Shown here one piece after another: positions 17,087 to 26,725 of a DNA stretch of 32,883 nt; within the stretch, counting starts at the first letter, position 1, and every line of letters begins with the position of its first letter. Position numbers and translations under genes: made by a program. The notes under the pieces were generated by a model. The model ran no database searches and was not told where the DNA came from. It was given only the letters and a program-made list of their open reading frames with translations. Source of the stretch: Vallitaleaceae bacterium (GTDB taxonomy: Bacteria > Bacillota > Clostridia > Lachnospirales > Vallitaleaceae); contig JAOZKH010000020.1 of NCBI GenBank assembly GCA_029935405.1, positions 1 through 32,883 on the forward strand, given 5' to 3'.

Positions 17087-17830
17087 ATGATTTCGTACGG
17101 TATTAGTCATAAAGGTAACGTAAGAAGTGAAAATCAAGATGCCTACATAAATATTGATAATTCAATTGGAGAACTAAATAATATTTATGTAGTTGCAGAT
17201 GGTATGGGTGGTCACTTAGGAGGAGCAATGGCTTCTAAGCTAGCTATTGATACAATTATTGATTCAATTAAGAATATGAGTGATGTACCATTAAATATAA
17301 TTACAGCTATTATCTTAAAAGCTAATGAAGTTGTTTATAACACTTCAGTAGAAGATAGTAGTCTTTTTGGCATGGGAACAACAGTGGAAGTTATAACAAT
17401 CAATAATAGTATTGCTAGTTTTGTCCATGTTGGTGATAGTAGAATTTATGCAGTATCTGATAATGAGATTACACAATTAAGTCATGACCACTCATATGTT
17501 CAAGAACTTCTGGATAATGGTGCAATTACTAAAGAAGAAGCATATAGTCATCCTAATAAAAACCGAATCACAAAAGCATTAGGAGTTGACAAAACATTAA
17601 ATGCAGATTGTTTTGAATTTCCACTAAATCTAGATTGGAACTATTTTATGTTATGTTCCGATGGATTAACAAATATGATTAAAGATGAGCAAATTCATAT
17701 TATTATTAAAAATAGTAAAAATATTAAAGAAAGTTGTGAAAGCCTAGTACAAGTAGCTTTAGATAACGGTGGAACTGATAATATTACCGTTGTTTTAGTC
17801 AAGCTAGAAGGAGGGCTAAATAATGATTAA
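17087..17830 (+). CDS. prpC: PP2C-family protein phosphatase (PrpC/Stp)
   Basis: 247 residues. Metal-dependent Ser/Thr phosphatase that reverses PrkC phosphorylation. Motifs: GNVRSENQDA (Asp18), ADGMGGHLGG (Asp38), FVHVGDSRIY, LCSDGLTNM, and GGTDNITVVLV; all the metal-binding aspartates are present. GGAGG before the ATG. Its stop overlaps the prkC start by 8 bases, the standard coupled phosphatase-kinase pair of Firmicutes. Confidence 0.96.
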   Translation: MISYGISHKGNVRSENQDAYINIDNSIGELNNIYVVADGMGGHLGGAMASKLAIDTIIDSIKNMSDVPLNIITAIILKANEVVYNTSVEDSSLFGMGTTVEVITINNSIASFVHVGDSRIYAVSDNEITQLSHDHSYVQELLDNGAITKEEAYSHPNKNRITKALGVDKTLNADCFEFPLNLDWNYFMLCSDGLTNMIKDEQIHIIIKNSKNIKESCESLVQVALDNGGTDNITVVLVKLEGGLNND

Positions 17831-19796
17831 AGTGGGATGTATGTTAGTAGAACGTTATGATATCATAGAAAGAATTGGTTCTGGTGGTATGAGTATCGTT
17901 TATAAAGCAAAAGACACAAAGTTAGGAAGATTTGTTGCAATAAAAGTATTAAGAGAAGAATATTGTCTTGATGATAGTTTTGTTAGTAAGTTTAAGGTTG
18001 AAGCTCAATCAGCTGCAAGTTTAAGTCATAATAATATTGTAAATATATATGATGTAGGTCAAGAGAGTAGGACACATTTTATAGTTATGGAATATCTTGA
18101 GGGTGAAACTCTTAAAGAGTATATTACTAACAATGGTCATTTGAGTGATCAGGAAATATTAAAGATGACAGTTTGTATTGCATCAGCTCTTGAACATGCT
18201 CATAATAATCATATTATTCATAGAGATATTAAACCACAAAACATTATGCTTGTTAATGATGGTAAGGTTAAGGTAATGGACTTTGGCATTGCTAGAATTG
18301 CAACAGGTAATACAATTGAAATGCCAGAGAACCCAACAGGGAGTGTGCATTATATTGCCCCTGAACAAGCAAAAGGTAGCTTTCAAGATAACAAAAGTGA
18401 TATATATTCATTAGGTATTATAATGTATGAGATGGCAACAGGTGTTGTTCCGTTTAATGGTGATACAGCAGTAAGTGTTGCGCTTAAGCAAATACACGAA
18501 GAAATACCTAATCCGCTAGACTTAAATGAGAATCTTTCTCAAAATATTAATACTATTATAATAAAAGCTACACAAAAAAAGATATTAGCTAGATATCAAT
18601 CAGCCTTAGAAGTGATTAATGACATAAAAAAATGTATGTCTAATCCTGATGATGTACTAGTATACACTAATAGTAATGTATCAGAAGAAACTATGATTAT
18701 GAGTCATGAAGAAATGAAGCATATATGGAGTAAAAGTGAAGTTCGTGAATACAGCGGTAAAAAAGATCCGTTTGATAAGGTGGTTGCAACATTGGGTGTT
18801 ATATTGGCAATATTGATTGTATCAATGATGGCGATATATACCTATAATAACATCACCCCTGACTATATACCTGTAACATATACTGTTCCTGGAATTATAG
18901 GCGAAACAGTAAAAAATGCTACGATAACGCTTAATGAATTAACGATGGACATTAATGTTAATGAAAGTGTTTATAGTCAAGACTATGAAGAAGGACAGAT
19001 TATAAGTCAAAATCCTGCTATAAACTCAGTAGTCGAAGAGAATACAATTATTAATGTTGTAATTAGTAAAGGTATTAAGATGGAAAATGTTATAGGGGTT
19101 TTAAATATGTTTTATGAGGATGCTGTTAATAATCTTGAAGCTAAAGGATTTATTGTTGAAATAATAACAGAGCATAATGCTGTTGCACCAATAGGAAACG
19201 TTATCAGTCAAAATCCACTAGCAAGAGAAAATGTACCTGTTAATTCAACGGTTACGATTTATGTTAGCAATGGACCAAAAAAAGAGTTGCTTGAAGTACC
19301 TAAAATATCTAGTGAATTAGATTTAAATGAAGCAAAAACAGCGCTTGAATTAATGGGATTTACTATAGGAATAATCACTCACACTTATGATGATAATATT
19401 ATCAAGGATTATATTATTAGCACATCAGTAGAGGCAGGCAGAGAGGTGGAAAAAGGTTACGTTATCGATTTAGTGGTCAGTAAAGGACCTAAAATAGTAT
19501 CAGTAACAAAACCATTTGCATTGTCAAATATTGCAGAAGCTGGACAAGATAGTTATAAATTAACAGTAACATTAGAACTAAAAAATAAAACAGAAATTAT
19601 TTATGAAAATACTGTAGATGCAAGTTTCTTTCCACTAAGCATTGAGGCAACGGGAACAGGAACAGGAATAATACATGTATTAAATAATGATGTGCAAATA
19701 TATCAAACATATATTTTCTTTACAGAAGAAGTTGAAGAAGAAGTAGTAGAAGAAGAAGTAGTAGAAGAAGTAGAAGAAGTAGTAGAAGGAGAATAG
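17823..19796 (+). CDS. prkC: PASTA-domain Ser/Thr protein kinase PrkC
   Basis: 657 residues. Cytoplasmic Hanks-type kinase (about 10-275): glycine loop IGSGGMSIVYKA, ATP lysine K41, HRDIKPQN (catalytic Asp135), DFGIAR (Asp153), GSVHYIAPEQ. One membrane helix (about 320-342). Three extracellular PASTA repeats (about 350-560) each with the N.a...L...G.. pattern and SQNP-type turns; they bind peptidoglycan fragments in this family. Then a beta-rich domain of about 80 residues, probably the Ig-like end of PrkC, and an unusual tail made only of Glu, Val and Gly. Coupled to prpC. The rsgA ribosome binding site lies within the tail codons. Ortholog targets include ribosome-associated GTPases, including RsgA. 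Confidence 0.96.
   Translation: MIKVGCMLVERYDIIERIGSGGMSIVYKAKDTKLGRFVAIKVLREEYCLDDSFVSKFKVEAQSAASLSHNNIVNIYDVGQESRTHFIVMEYLEGETLKEYITNNGHLSDQEILKMTVCIASALEHAHNNHIIHRDIKPQNIMLVNDGKVKVMDFGIARIATGNTIEMPENPTGSVHYIAPEQAKGSFQDNKSDIYSLGIIMYEMATGVVPFNGDTAVSVALKQIHEEIPNPLDLNENLSQNINTIIIKATQKKILARYQSALEVINDIKKCMSNPDDVLVYTNSNVSEETMIMSHEEMKHIWSKSEVREYSGKKDPFDKVVATLGVILAILIVSMMAIYTYNNITPDYIPVTYTVPGIIGETVKNATITLNELTMDINVNESVYSQDYEEGQIISQNPAINSVVEENTIINVVISKGIKMENVIGVLNMFYEDAVNNLEAKGFIVEIITEHNAVAPIGNVISQNPLARENVPVNSTVTIYVSNGPKKELLEVPKISSELDLNEAKTALELMGFTIGIITHTYDDNIIKDYIISTSVEAGREVEKGYVIDLVVSKGPKIVSVTKPFALSNIAEAGQDSYKLTVTLELKNKTEIIYENTVDASFFPLSIEATGTGTGIIHVLNNDVQIYQTYIFFTEEVEEEVVEEEVVEEVEEVVEGE
19725..19793 (+). 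repeat. GAA/GTA trinucleotide-type repeat coding an acidic tail
   Basis: Two perfect 15-base units GAAGAAGAAGTAGTA, followed by shorter variants, encode a Glu/Val-only tail ending in EGE at the PrkC C-terminus. Purine-rich one-strand composition is visible. The final unit supplies AAGGAG for the following rsgA start. Such repeats can change length by slippage in whole codons. Confidence 0.8.
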
Positions 19797-20675
19797 ATGA
19801 CGGGTAAAATTGTTAAAGGAATAGCAGGATTTTACTATGTTGATGTACCTAATGAAGGCATTTATCAGTGTAGGGCAAAAGGAATATTTAGAAATAATAA
19901 ACAAAAGCCATTAATTGGAGATAATGTTGAAATAGAAGTAACGCATGTTCAAGATATGGAGGGTAATGTTGTCAAATTACTACCACGAAAAAATCAACTA
20001 GTTAGACCTACTGTCTCCAATGTTGATCAAGCTTTTATCGTGTTTTCTGTAGCGCATCCTGATCCGAATATTAATTTGCTTGACCGTTTTTTAGTTGCTG
20101 TAACTATGAATGATATTGAAGCTGTAATTTGTTTTAATAAAACAGATTTATTATCAGATGATAAAATTGCAGATTTATGTAAAATTTATGAAATGGCAGG
20201 TTACAAAACATTGGCTATAAGTGCTTATGAAGATGATGGCTTTGATGAAATAAAGGAATTACTTAAGAACAAAACAACGGTATTTGCTGGTCCGTCTGGA
20301 GTAGGTAAATCCTCTATAATTAATCTACTTCAAGAGCATACACATATGGAGATTGGACAGGTTAGCAATAAAATAAAGAGAGGTAAACATACAACGAGAC
20401 ATGTAAATCTAATCCCAATTGATGCTAATTCATATGTAGTTGATACACCGGGATTTAGCTCTCTTCAATTAGAAAACCTTGAAAAAGAAGACCTAAAAAA
20501 ACATTTCATTGAATTTTCAAACTATGAACCAAATTGTAAATATGGTGGATGTAACCATATTTACGAACCAAAGTGTGGAGTTAAAGATGCTATAGAATTA
20601 GGTGAAATCAGCCCTTCAAGATATAAAAGTTATTTACATATTTATGAAGAATTAAAAGATATAAGGAGATATTAA
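19797..20675 (+). CDS. rsgA: Ribosome small-subunit assembly GTPase RsgA
   Basis: 292 residues. A circularly permuted GTPase that checks late 30S assembly. N-terminal OB fold (about 1-65); then G4 NKTD (114-117) before G1 GPSGVGKSS (165 on), the permuted order; then DTPGFSSL (G3) and a zinc knuckle [16 protein letters not shown]. The ATG directly follows the prkC stop, with AAGGAG inside the prkC acidic-tail codons, so translation is tightly coupled. GTPase activity in this family is blocked by ppGpp, tying it to relQ here. Confidence 0.96.
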   Translation: MTGKIVKGIAGFYYVDVPNEGIYQCRAKGIFRNNKQKPLIGDNVEIEVTHVQDMEGNVVKLLPRKNQLVRPTVSNVDQAFIVFSVAHPDPNINLLDRFLVAVTMNDIEAVICFNKTDLLSDDKIADLCKIYEMAGYKTLAISAYEDDGFDEIKELLKNKTTVFAGPSGVGKSSIINLLQEHTHMEIGQVSNKIKRGKHTTRHVNLIPIDANSYVVDTPGFSSLQLENLEKEDLKKHFIEFSNYEPNCKYGGCNHIYEPKCGVKDAIELGEISPSRYKSYLHIYEELKDIRRY

Positions 20676-20676
20676 A

Positions 20677-21330
20677 ATGTTTAAATTAGCACCTTCGATA
20701 CTTTCAGCAGATTTTTCAAAATTAGGCGATGAGGTAAAGCTTATTAGTGATGCAGGATGTGATTATATTCATATTGATGTTATGGATGGGCAATTTGTTC
20801 CAAATATTTCATTTGGTCCTGTAGTAATTAAGTCTATACGTAAAAAGACAGAAAAAGTTTTTGATGTTCATTTAATGATCGATCAACCAGAAAGATTTAT
20901 TAAAGAGTTTGTAGATGCAGGTGCAGATATTATTACTATTCACGAAGAAGCGTCACTGCATCTACATAGAACAATTCAATTAATTAAAAGCCATAATGTA
21001 AAAGTGGGTGTAGCATTAAATCCTGCAACACCACTTAATGTTCTCGATTATATTATTGAAGAACTTGACATGGTATTATTAATGACTGTAAATCCAGGAT
21101 TTGGCGGGCAATCATTTATCCCACAAATATTAGAGAAAGTTAAAGAATTAGTAATAATAAGGGAAAAGAAAGGTTTGAAATTTGAAATACAGGTTGATGG
21201 TGGAGTAAGTCTTGAAAATATTAAAGAAATTGTAGAAGCCGGAGTAGATATAGCGGTAGCAGGGTCGGCAGTTTTTGGTACAGATGATGTTGAAGCTACA
21301 GTAAAAGCATTTAAAGCGGTGAAGAAATGA
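20677..21330 (+). CDS. rpe: Ribulose-phosphate 3-epimerase
   Basis: 217 residues, full length. Interconverts ribulose 5-phosphate and xylulose 5-phosphate in the pentose phosphate pathway. The TIM-barrel shows [14 protein letters not shown], the metal-binding [29 protein letters not shown] and QVDGGVS. AAGGAG sits in the end of rsgA, one base gap between the genes. It overlaps thiN by four bases (ATGA). Position after rsgA is conserved in Firmicutes. Confidence 0.97.
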   Translation: MFKLAPSILSADFSKLGDEVKLISDAGCDYIHIDVMDGQFVPNISFGPVVIKSIRKKTEKVFDVHLMIDQPERFIKEFVDAGADIITIHEEASLHLHRTIQLIKSHNVKVGVALNPATPLNVLDYIIEELDMVLLMTVNPGFGGQSFIPQILEKVKELVIIREKKGLKFEIQVDGGVSLENIKEIVEAGVDIAVAGSAVFGTDDVEATVKAFKAVKK

Positions 21331-21992
21331 TAAAGAAAAATTCGGAAATTACCGGTAAGTCGGCTTTGATGATTACCGGTGGTTTTGTTTACACTAAGGA
21401 TTTGCGTTCGTTTTATGAACATGAATCCTTAGACTATATTATAGGTGTTGATGGTGGTTGTAAAATAGCTAAGGATAGCAATATCGTATTAGATATAATG
21501 TATGGAGATTTTGATACACTCGATTTTAATACAAAAACAGAACTTTTGAAAAATAATATTGATATTCATGAACTCTCACCAAATAAGGATATTACAGATA
21601 CACATGGTGCCTTTATTGAACTTATCGAGAAAGGAATAAATAGTGTTACGGTTTTTGGAAGCACAGGAAATAGAATGGATCATACATTAGCTAATATGAT
21701 GGTTCCTTTTAGTTTTATTGATCAGTTAAAAATAACTTATTATGACCGAAATAATTGTATTAACTTTTATAGTGGACCAACAGTTATTACAAAAAGTGTG
21801 GGTCGGTACAAATACTTATCGATTATTCCTATTGAGAAAACTCTAATCATAAAAACTAGGGGCCTTAAGTATGAAGTAGAAAATAGGATTTTTGATACTT
21901 ATGATAGTTTTGGTGTAAGTAATGAAGCTATTGGTGAATATGAAATAATTGTCGAATATGGTAAATTTATGATTATTGAAGCATCAGATTAA
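21327..21992 (+). CDS. thiN: Thiamine pyrophosphokinase
   Basis: 221 residues. Makes thiamine diphosphate from thiamine and ATP. The N-terminal catalytic domain has [18 protein letters not shown] and [17 protein letters not shown], then [15 protein letters not shown]; the C-terminal beta domain binds thiamine. All these are ThiN family signatures. Start overlaps the rpe stop (ATGA). It is the last gene of the long run starting at the diguanylate cyclase and is followed by a bidirectional terminator. Confidence 0.94.
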   Translation: MIKKNSEITGKSALMITGGFVYTKDLRSFYEHESLDYIIGVDGGCKIAKDSNIVLDIMYGDFDTLDFNTKTELLKNNIDIHELSPNKDITDTHGAFIELIEKGINSVTVFGSTGNRMDHTLANMMVPFSFIDQLKITYYDRNNCINFYSGPTVITKSVGRYKYLSIIPIEKTLIIKTRGLKYEVENRIFDTYDSFGVSNEAIGEYEIIVEYGKFMIIEASD

Positions 21993-22026
21993 ATTTTAAT
22001 AATATGAAGTATTTTATATAACAAAA

Positions 22027-22078
22027 AACAGGCCCTACAATCATCACTAATTAATTAATGTTGATTGTAGGTCCTGTT
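22027..22078. terminator. Bidirectional terminator between thiN and rpmB
   Basis: 17-base arms with one mismatch (AACAGGCCCTACAATCA against TGATTGTAGGTCCTGTT) around an 18-nt loop. On the - strand it ends in T6, a strong terminator for rpmB; on the + strand the following TTATTTATT is weaker but serves thiN. Confidence 0.88.
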
Positions 22079-22118
22079 ATTTATTGTGAAAACTTATTAA
22101 AGTACTTCTTATTCAAGA

Positions 22119-22304
22119 TTAAGCTCTTTCAACTTTACCAGAACGTAAACATTTAGCACAAACATTAACTCTTTGCACACTACCATTAACGATAGCTCTT
22201 ACTGTTCTAATATTAGGTTTCCATTGCTTATTGCTTCTTCTATGAGAATGGCTTACTTGAATACCGAAGTGTACTCCTTTATCGCAAACTGCACACTTTG
22301 CCAC
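22119..22304 (-). CDS. rpmB: 50S ribosomal protein L28
   Basis: 61 residues. It starts MAKCAVCDKGVHFG and carries SHSHRRSNKQWKPN and VCAKCLRSGKV, typical of L28. Two CxxC pairs (CAVC, CAKC) show it is the zinc-binding C+ form. AAGGAGGTG precedes the ATG on the - strand. Single-gene - strand unit diverging from asp23, an arrangement common in Firmicutes. Confidence 0.97.
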   Translation of the reverse strand: MAKCAVCDKGVHFGIQVSHSHRRSNKQWKPNIRTVRAIVNGSVQRVNVCAKCLRSGKVERA

Positions 22305-22350
22305 TACGATACACCTCCTTATAAATAACTTATGTCAATACAACAATCCA

Positions 22351-22379
22351 ATTTTAACAAAAAAACAATAAAAAAGCAA
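22351..22379 (-). promoter_or_regulatory. Probable promoter of rpmB
   Basis: On the - strand: TTGCTT, 17-bp spacer, TAAAAT, leaving a leader of about 40 nt. The -35 matches 4 of 6. A stray TTGACA nearer the gene has no -10 at workable spacing. Confidence 0.5.
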
Positions 22380-22418
22380 GATAAATATTTAATGTTTTTT
22401 AAAAAAATAAAAATTGAT

Positions 22419-22446
22419 TTGAATTTCAAAGAAAAGATGATATAAT
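22419..22446 (+). promoter_or_regulatory. Promoter of asp23-fakA-recG
   Basis: TTGAAT, 16-bp spacer, perfect TATAAT, 35 bases before the asp23 ATG. A/T tracts lie upstream between this and the divergent rpmB promoter. Confidence 0.78.
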
Positions 22447-22480
22447 TAATAAGCAATAAATCCAAAAAGGAGGCTTAACC

Positions 22481-22837
22481 ATGGTTGGAAAAATTGGAAA
22501 TGAGCTAGGCGAAGTAATTATCGAAGACGAAGTATTAGCTAAAGTCGCTGGATTATCAGCTATTGAGTGTTATGGAATAGTAGGAATGGCAATGGTAAAT
22601 CTATCAACTGGACTTACAAAACTTCTAAGAGGTGATAGTCTTACAAGAGGAATTAATCTACAAGTTGTGGACAATATTGTTACAATTGATTTCCACATTA
22701 TAATCGAATATGGAGTTAATATTAAAGCTGTTACTGATAATTTGATAAGTACAGTGAAATATAAACTTGAAATATTTTCAGGAATGGAAGTACAACATAT
22801 TGATATTTTTGTAGAAGGCGTCCGCGTAGACGAATAA
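22481..22837 (+). CDS. Asp23/Gls24 family envelope stress response protein (YloU)
   Basis: 118 residues: GEVIIEDEVLAKVAGLSAIECYGIVGMA at the start and VDFHIIIEYGVNIKAV-like sequence (TIDFHIIIEYGVNIKAV) in the middle, the Asp23/DUF322 pattern. In Staphylococcus this family lies under the membrane and affects envelope stress; in Firmicutes YloU sits beside YloV as here. No membrane segment seen. AAGGAGG precedes the ATG. Own promoter upstream; fakA follows after 21 bases. Molecular function is not firmly known. Confidence 0.92.
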   Translation: MVGKIGNELGEVIIEDEVLAKVAGLSAIECYGIVGMAMVNLSTGLTKLLRGDSLTRGINLQVVDNIVTIDFHIIIEYGVNIKAVTDNLISTVKYKLEIFSGMEVQHIDIFVEGVRVDE

Positions 22838-22858
22838 GAAACTTAAGGAGGAAGACCA

Positions 22859-24514
22859 GTGGCTATAGAAACAATAAATTCGAATATTCTAAAGAATATG
22901 TTTATTGCTGGTGCAAAATATTTAGAATCTAAGAAAAGATATGTAGATGAAATGAACGTATTTCCAGTACCTGATGGAGATACAGGTACAAATATGACGT
23001 TAACAATTTTAGCTGCAGCTAGAGAAGTAGAAAAAATAAACGGATCTGATATGGCTAAAGTTGCAAAAGCAATCTCATCAGGTTCCCTTAGAGGAGCTAG
23101 AGGAAACTCAGGCGTTATTCTTTCCCAAATTTTCAGAGGATTTACTAAAGAAATAGCAGAACACGATGAGTTAGACACCAAGATTCTAGCAGCAGCATTT
23201 GTACGAGGTTCTGACACAGCCTATAAAGCTGTTATGAAACCTAAAGAAGGTACAATTTTAACTATTGCAAGAAGTATTGGTGAAAAGGCAACAGAAATAT
23301 GTGAAACTACAACAGATATTGTTGAAGCGTTAAGAGAAATTATTAAATATGCAAATGAAGTACTTGATGAAACACCTGAAATGCTTCCTGTTCTTAAAGA
23401 AGCTGGGGTTGTTGATGCAGGTGGACAGGGGCTGATTTATGTGTTAAAAGGAGCTTTGATAGCTCTTGAAAACGGAACAGATGTTACACTTGAAACTTAT
23501 GAATATGATGGTGGAACGGATGAAGAAGTTAGAGTAGCTGTTGTACACGCTGATGAAGATATTGAGTTTGGTTATTGTACTGAGTTTATTATTGATACAG
23601 GTGATAGAAATACATATGAAGAAAATATGGAACATTCTAATACACTAAAGAGATTCCTTGATACAATAGGAGATTCTATTGTAGCAGTAGCTGATGAAGA
23701 TCTTATAAAAATCCACGTTCACACTAATGATCCAGGACTTGCGATGCAACATGGATTAACAATAGGTCAATTAATGAACATAAAAGTTGATAACATGCGG
23801 ATTCAACATGCCAATAACAATGATTATTCTCAAGAAGTTAAAGAAATCCCTATGAAAGATAACGCATTTATTGCAGTATCTGTTGGTGAAGGTATGAACA
23901 GTATTTTTAAAAGTTTAGGTGTTGACCATGTGGTTACAGGTGGTCAAACAATGAATCCTAGTACTGATGATTTCTTGACAGCGGTTGAGAAGATTAATGC
24001 TAAAGATATTTATATTTTTCCTAATAATAAGAATATTATTCTTGCAGCATCACAAGTATGTGATCTTGTTGAAGATAAAAACGTTCATGTAATACCTTCA
24101 ACAACTGCACCACAAGGTGTAACGGCACTTATTACATTTGATGCCACGGTGACTCCGTTAGAAAATGTTGAAACTATGACAGAAGCGCTTGATGATGTTA
24201 AAACAGGCCAGGTTACATTTGCAGTGCGTGATACTAGTATTGATTCTAGAGAAATCAAAGAGGGTGATATATTAGGCATTGCTGATGATGGTATCAAGGC
24301 AGTCAATAAAGACTTAAATAGTGCAACTTATGAATTAATTGATTATATTATGGATGAAGATTCAGAACTTGTTACCATTTACTACGGTGAAGATATAACT
24401 GAAGATGGAGCAAAGAAGATTTCAGATTATATTGAAGATAAGTATGAAGATGTAGAAGTTGAAGTTCACTATGGTGGACAACCGTTATATTACTTTATTA
24501 TTTCGATTGAATAA
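22859..24514 (+). CDS. fakA: DAK2-domain fatty acid kinase, FakA/YloV type
   Basis: 551 residues from GTG, supported by AAGGAGG 7 bases upstream. The N-terminal DhaL/DAK2 domain (about 1-200) has NVFPVPDGDTGTNM with the Mg-binding aspartates and GARGNSGVILSQIFRG. The middle and C-terminal DegV-linked DAK phosphatase-like region includes IHVHTNDPG and FPNNKNIILAASQ. In Staphylococcus aureus FakA, with a FakB acyl carrier, phosphorylates fatty acids for phospholipid synthesis. No fakB is in the window. Normally followed by serine dehydratase genes or recG; here recG is next. Confidence 0.9.
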   Translation: MAIETINSNILKNMFIAGAKYLESKKRYVDEMNVFPVPDGDTGTNMTLTILAAAREVEKINGSDMAKVAKAISSGSLRGARGNSGVILSQIFRGFTKEIAEHDELDTKILAAAFVRGSDTAYKAVMKPKEGTILTIARSIGEKATEICETTTDIVEALREIIKYANEVLDETPEMLPVLKEAGVVDAGGQGLIYVLKGALIALENGTDVTLETYEYDGGTDEEVRVAVVHADEDIEFGYCTEFIIDTGDRNTYEENMEHSNTLKRFLDTIGDSIVAVADEDLIKIHVHTNDPGLAMQHGLTIGQLMNIKVDNMRIQHANNNDYSQEVKEIPMKDNAFIAVSVGEGMNSIFKSLGVDHVVTGGQTMNPSTDDFLTAVEKINAKDIYIFPNNKNIILAASQVCDLVEDKNVHVIPSTTAPQGVTALITFDATVTPLENVETMTEALDDVKTGQVTFAVRDTSIDSREIKEGDILGIADDGIKAVNKDLNSATYELIDYIMDEDSELVTIYYGEDITEDGAKKISDYIEDKYEDVEVEVHYGGQPLYYFIISIE

Positions 24515-24521
24515 TGGTTAC

Positions 24522-24557
24522 ATTATTGAGGCTGCCAATATGGTGGCCTCTAATAAT
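24522..24557 (+). promoter_or_regulatory. Hairpin between fakA and recG
   Basis: Arms ATTATTGAGGCTGCCA and TGGTGGCCTC-T-AATAAT pair over 16 bp with two G-U pairs and one bulged T; the loop is ATA. No T-tract follows, so it is not a classical terminator. It starts 8 bases after the fakA stop and ends 15 bases before the recG ribosome binding site. It could set mRNA processing or stability; function unknown. Confidence 0.55.
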
Positions 24558-24585
24558 ATCTATTTATTATATAGGAGCAAACTTT

Positions 24586-26622
24586 ATGAATCCATTGCTA
24601 AAAGATGTGTTAAAACTTAATAAGGTGGGACCAAAATCAAAAGAGGCATTAAATGCATTAGGGATACATAGGGTGTGTGATCTATTGCATTATTATCCGA
24701 GAACTTACGAAACAGTTGAAGCTATAACTGATATAGATAAGTTGAAGTTGAATGAACAAGCTTATATTAAGGGGATAATTGCCTCAAGTGTTAACGTTCT
24801 GCGTCTTAGTGGACGAGTTATGGTTCAATGTACTATTGAAGATGATACAGGACGAATAAAACTAATGTTTTTTAATCAACCTTATATTAAAAATGCCCTT
24901 CATCAAGGTGATAAGGTTATTATAAAAGGAAAATATATTATAAAAAATAACCGAAAGATGATTAGTGCTCCTAGTATCATAAAAGAAAAAGAATATGAAA
25001 AATTACAGAAAATTCAACTTAAACCTATATATCCTTTGTCTAAAAGTTTAAAACTTAAACAATTAACAGGATATGTTGAACAGAGTTTAGAAATAATGAA
25101 ATTTGATATAGATGATTATTTACCAAGTAATATTAGAAAGCAATTAAATCTTGCATCATTATCTTTTGCTTATGAAAAAATTCATTATCCTTTAACTAGA
25201 GAAAACTTAGAAATTGCAAGAAGACGATTGATTTTCGATGAATTTTTCTTGTTTCAGATTGCAATGAAGGGAATTAAAGAACAAATACGCCGTAGCGATA
25301 ATGAATTTTATATAAAAAAGCATATAAGAGTAAAAGGATTTATAAGTGAATTGCCTTTTAAATTAACTGATGCACAAAACAAAGCTATAGAAAATATTTT
25401 TGAAGATTTTCAAAGTAATTATACTATGACAAGACTAGTTCAAGGTGACGTTGGCTCAGGCAAGACGATTATTGCAACAATTGCACTGTTAAACACGGCC
25501 TTGTCAGGCTATCAAGGAGCTTTTATGGCTCCGACGGAGGTATTAGCCAAACAACATTTTCATGCTCTTAACAGTCAATTAGGAGCGTATGGTGTTAAGG
25601 TGGATATTCTTATAGGTGGCACAACTAAAAAGCAAAAAGAAATAATATATGAACAACTTAGACTTGGTGAAATAGATATTATTATCGGTACACATGCATT
25701 GATTCAAGAAAAAGTCTCCTTTGCTAATCTTGCTCTTGTAATAACTGACGAACAACATAGATTTGGAGTTATGCAACGGGAAGCTTTAGTTAACAAAGGT
25801 CGTTATCCACATACATTAGTAATGAGTGCAACGCCAATTCCAAGAACCTTAGCACTAATAGTATATGGGGATCTTGATATTAGTATAGTTGATGAACTTC
25901 CTATTGGGCGTAAAAAGATTGAAACATACTTAGTTGATTCAAGTTATCATGAAAGACTATATAAATTTATAATCAAAGAAGTAAAAGCAGGACATAATGT
26001 ATATGTTGTTTGTCCTATGGTAGAAGATGGTGAAGATGATAATGGATTATTGTCAGTCGAATCATATATAGATGTGCTTAGAGAAGTTTTGCCAAGTAAC
26101 ATTATTGTTGAAAAATTGCATGGTCGTATGAAGAGCAAAGAAAAAACTTTAGTAGTGGAAAAATTTTTAACGTATGAAACTCAGGTTCTTGTTTCTACAA
26201 CTGTCATTGAAGTTGGAGTTAATGTACCTAATGCAACGTTAATGATTATTGAAAATGCTGAGCGTTTTGGTCTTGCTCAATTACATCAATTAAGAGGACG
26301 TGTTGGTCGTTCGGATATACAATCCTTTTGCGTAATGGTATCTGATACTAAAAACAGCGATACTAGAAAAAAACTCAAATTCCTTAAAGAACATGAAGAT
26401 GGATTTGCTCTTGCAGAATATGATTTAAAAACAAGAGGACCAGGAGATGCTTTTGGCATACATCAACATGGAATGCCTTTCTTTAAATTAGCAGATTTAT
26501 ATGAAGATATAAACTTACTTGAAGAGGCAAGAAAACTGTCGATACATTATGAAATGAACGATAGCTTGCAAACGCAATTAGAATTATTATATTACCAATT
26601 AAATACTGATATTGGATTATAG
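24586..26622 (+). CDS. recG: ATP-dependent DNA helicase RecG
   Basis: 678 residues from ATG 24586, chosen because AGGAG at 24573-24577 fits it; the track start at 24514 overlaps fakA and would add 24 residues translated from a hairpin. Remodels stalled forks and branched DNA. N-terminal wedge/OB domain (about 55-140: GRVMVQCTIEDDTGRIKLMFFN), Walker A GDVGSGKT (Lys293), DEQH box 388-391, MSATPIPRTLAL, and motif VI HQLRGRVGRSD, followed by the TRG region DLKTRGPGDAFG. Length agrees with Bacillus RecG. Same transcript as asp23-fakA. Confidence 0.97.
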   Translation: MNPLLKDVLKLNKVGPKSKEALNALGIHRVCDLLHYYPRTYETVEAITDIDKLKLNEQAYIKGIIASSVNVLRLSGRVMVQCTIEDDTGRIKLMFFNQPYIKNALHQGDKVIIKGKYIIKNNRKMISAPSIIKEKEYEKLQKIQLKPIYPLSKSLKLKQLTGYVEQSLEIMKFDIDDYLPSNIRKQLNLASLSFAYEKIHYPLTRENLEIARRRLIFDEFFLFQIAMKGIKEQIRRSDNEFYIKKHIRVKGFISELPFKLTDAQNKAIENIFEDFQSNYTMTRLVQGDVGSGKTIIATIALLNTALSGYQGAFMAPTEVLAKQHFHALNSQLGAYGVKVDILIGGTTKKQKEIIYEQLRLGEIDIIIGTHALIQEKVSFANLALVITDEQHRFGVMQREALVNKGRYPHTLVMSATPIPRTLALIVYGDLDISIVDELPIGRKKIETYLVDSSYHERLYKFIIKEVKAGHNVYVVCPMVEDGEDDNGLLSVESYIDVLREVLPSNIIVEKLHGRMKSKEKTLVVEKFLTYETQVLVSTTVIEVGVNVPNATLMIIENAERFGLAQLHQLRGRVGRSDIQSFCVMVSDTKNSDTRKKLKFLKEHEDGFALAEYDLKTRGPGDAFGIHQHGMPFFKLADLYEDINLLEEARKLSIHYEMNDSLQTQLELLYYQLNTDIGL

Positions 26623-26725
26623 TGGTAGAATTAGAGAAACTTAGTTTTGACTCATTAACCGTACATAAAAAGAATAATAAACTATCAGAAAAGGAGAGTG
26701 TGACATTTTGTCATATAATAAATAG

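Noticed and set aside
21048-21422. 124-aa - strand ORF
   Set aside because: Shadow of rpe/thiN; low-complexity Ser/Thr/Ile composition typical of antisense frames, no ribosome binding site.
22843-23217. 124-aa - strand ORF
   Set aside because: Antisense shadow of fakA, which has full family motifs.
24514-24585. 24-residue N-terminal extension of RecG
   Set aside because: It overlaps the fakA stop, is translated from a hairpin and is not family-like; AGGAG fits ATG 24586.
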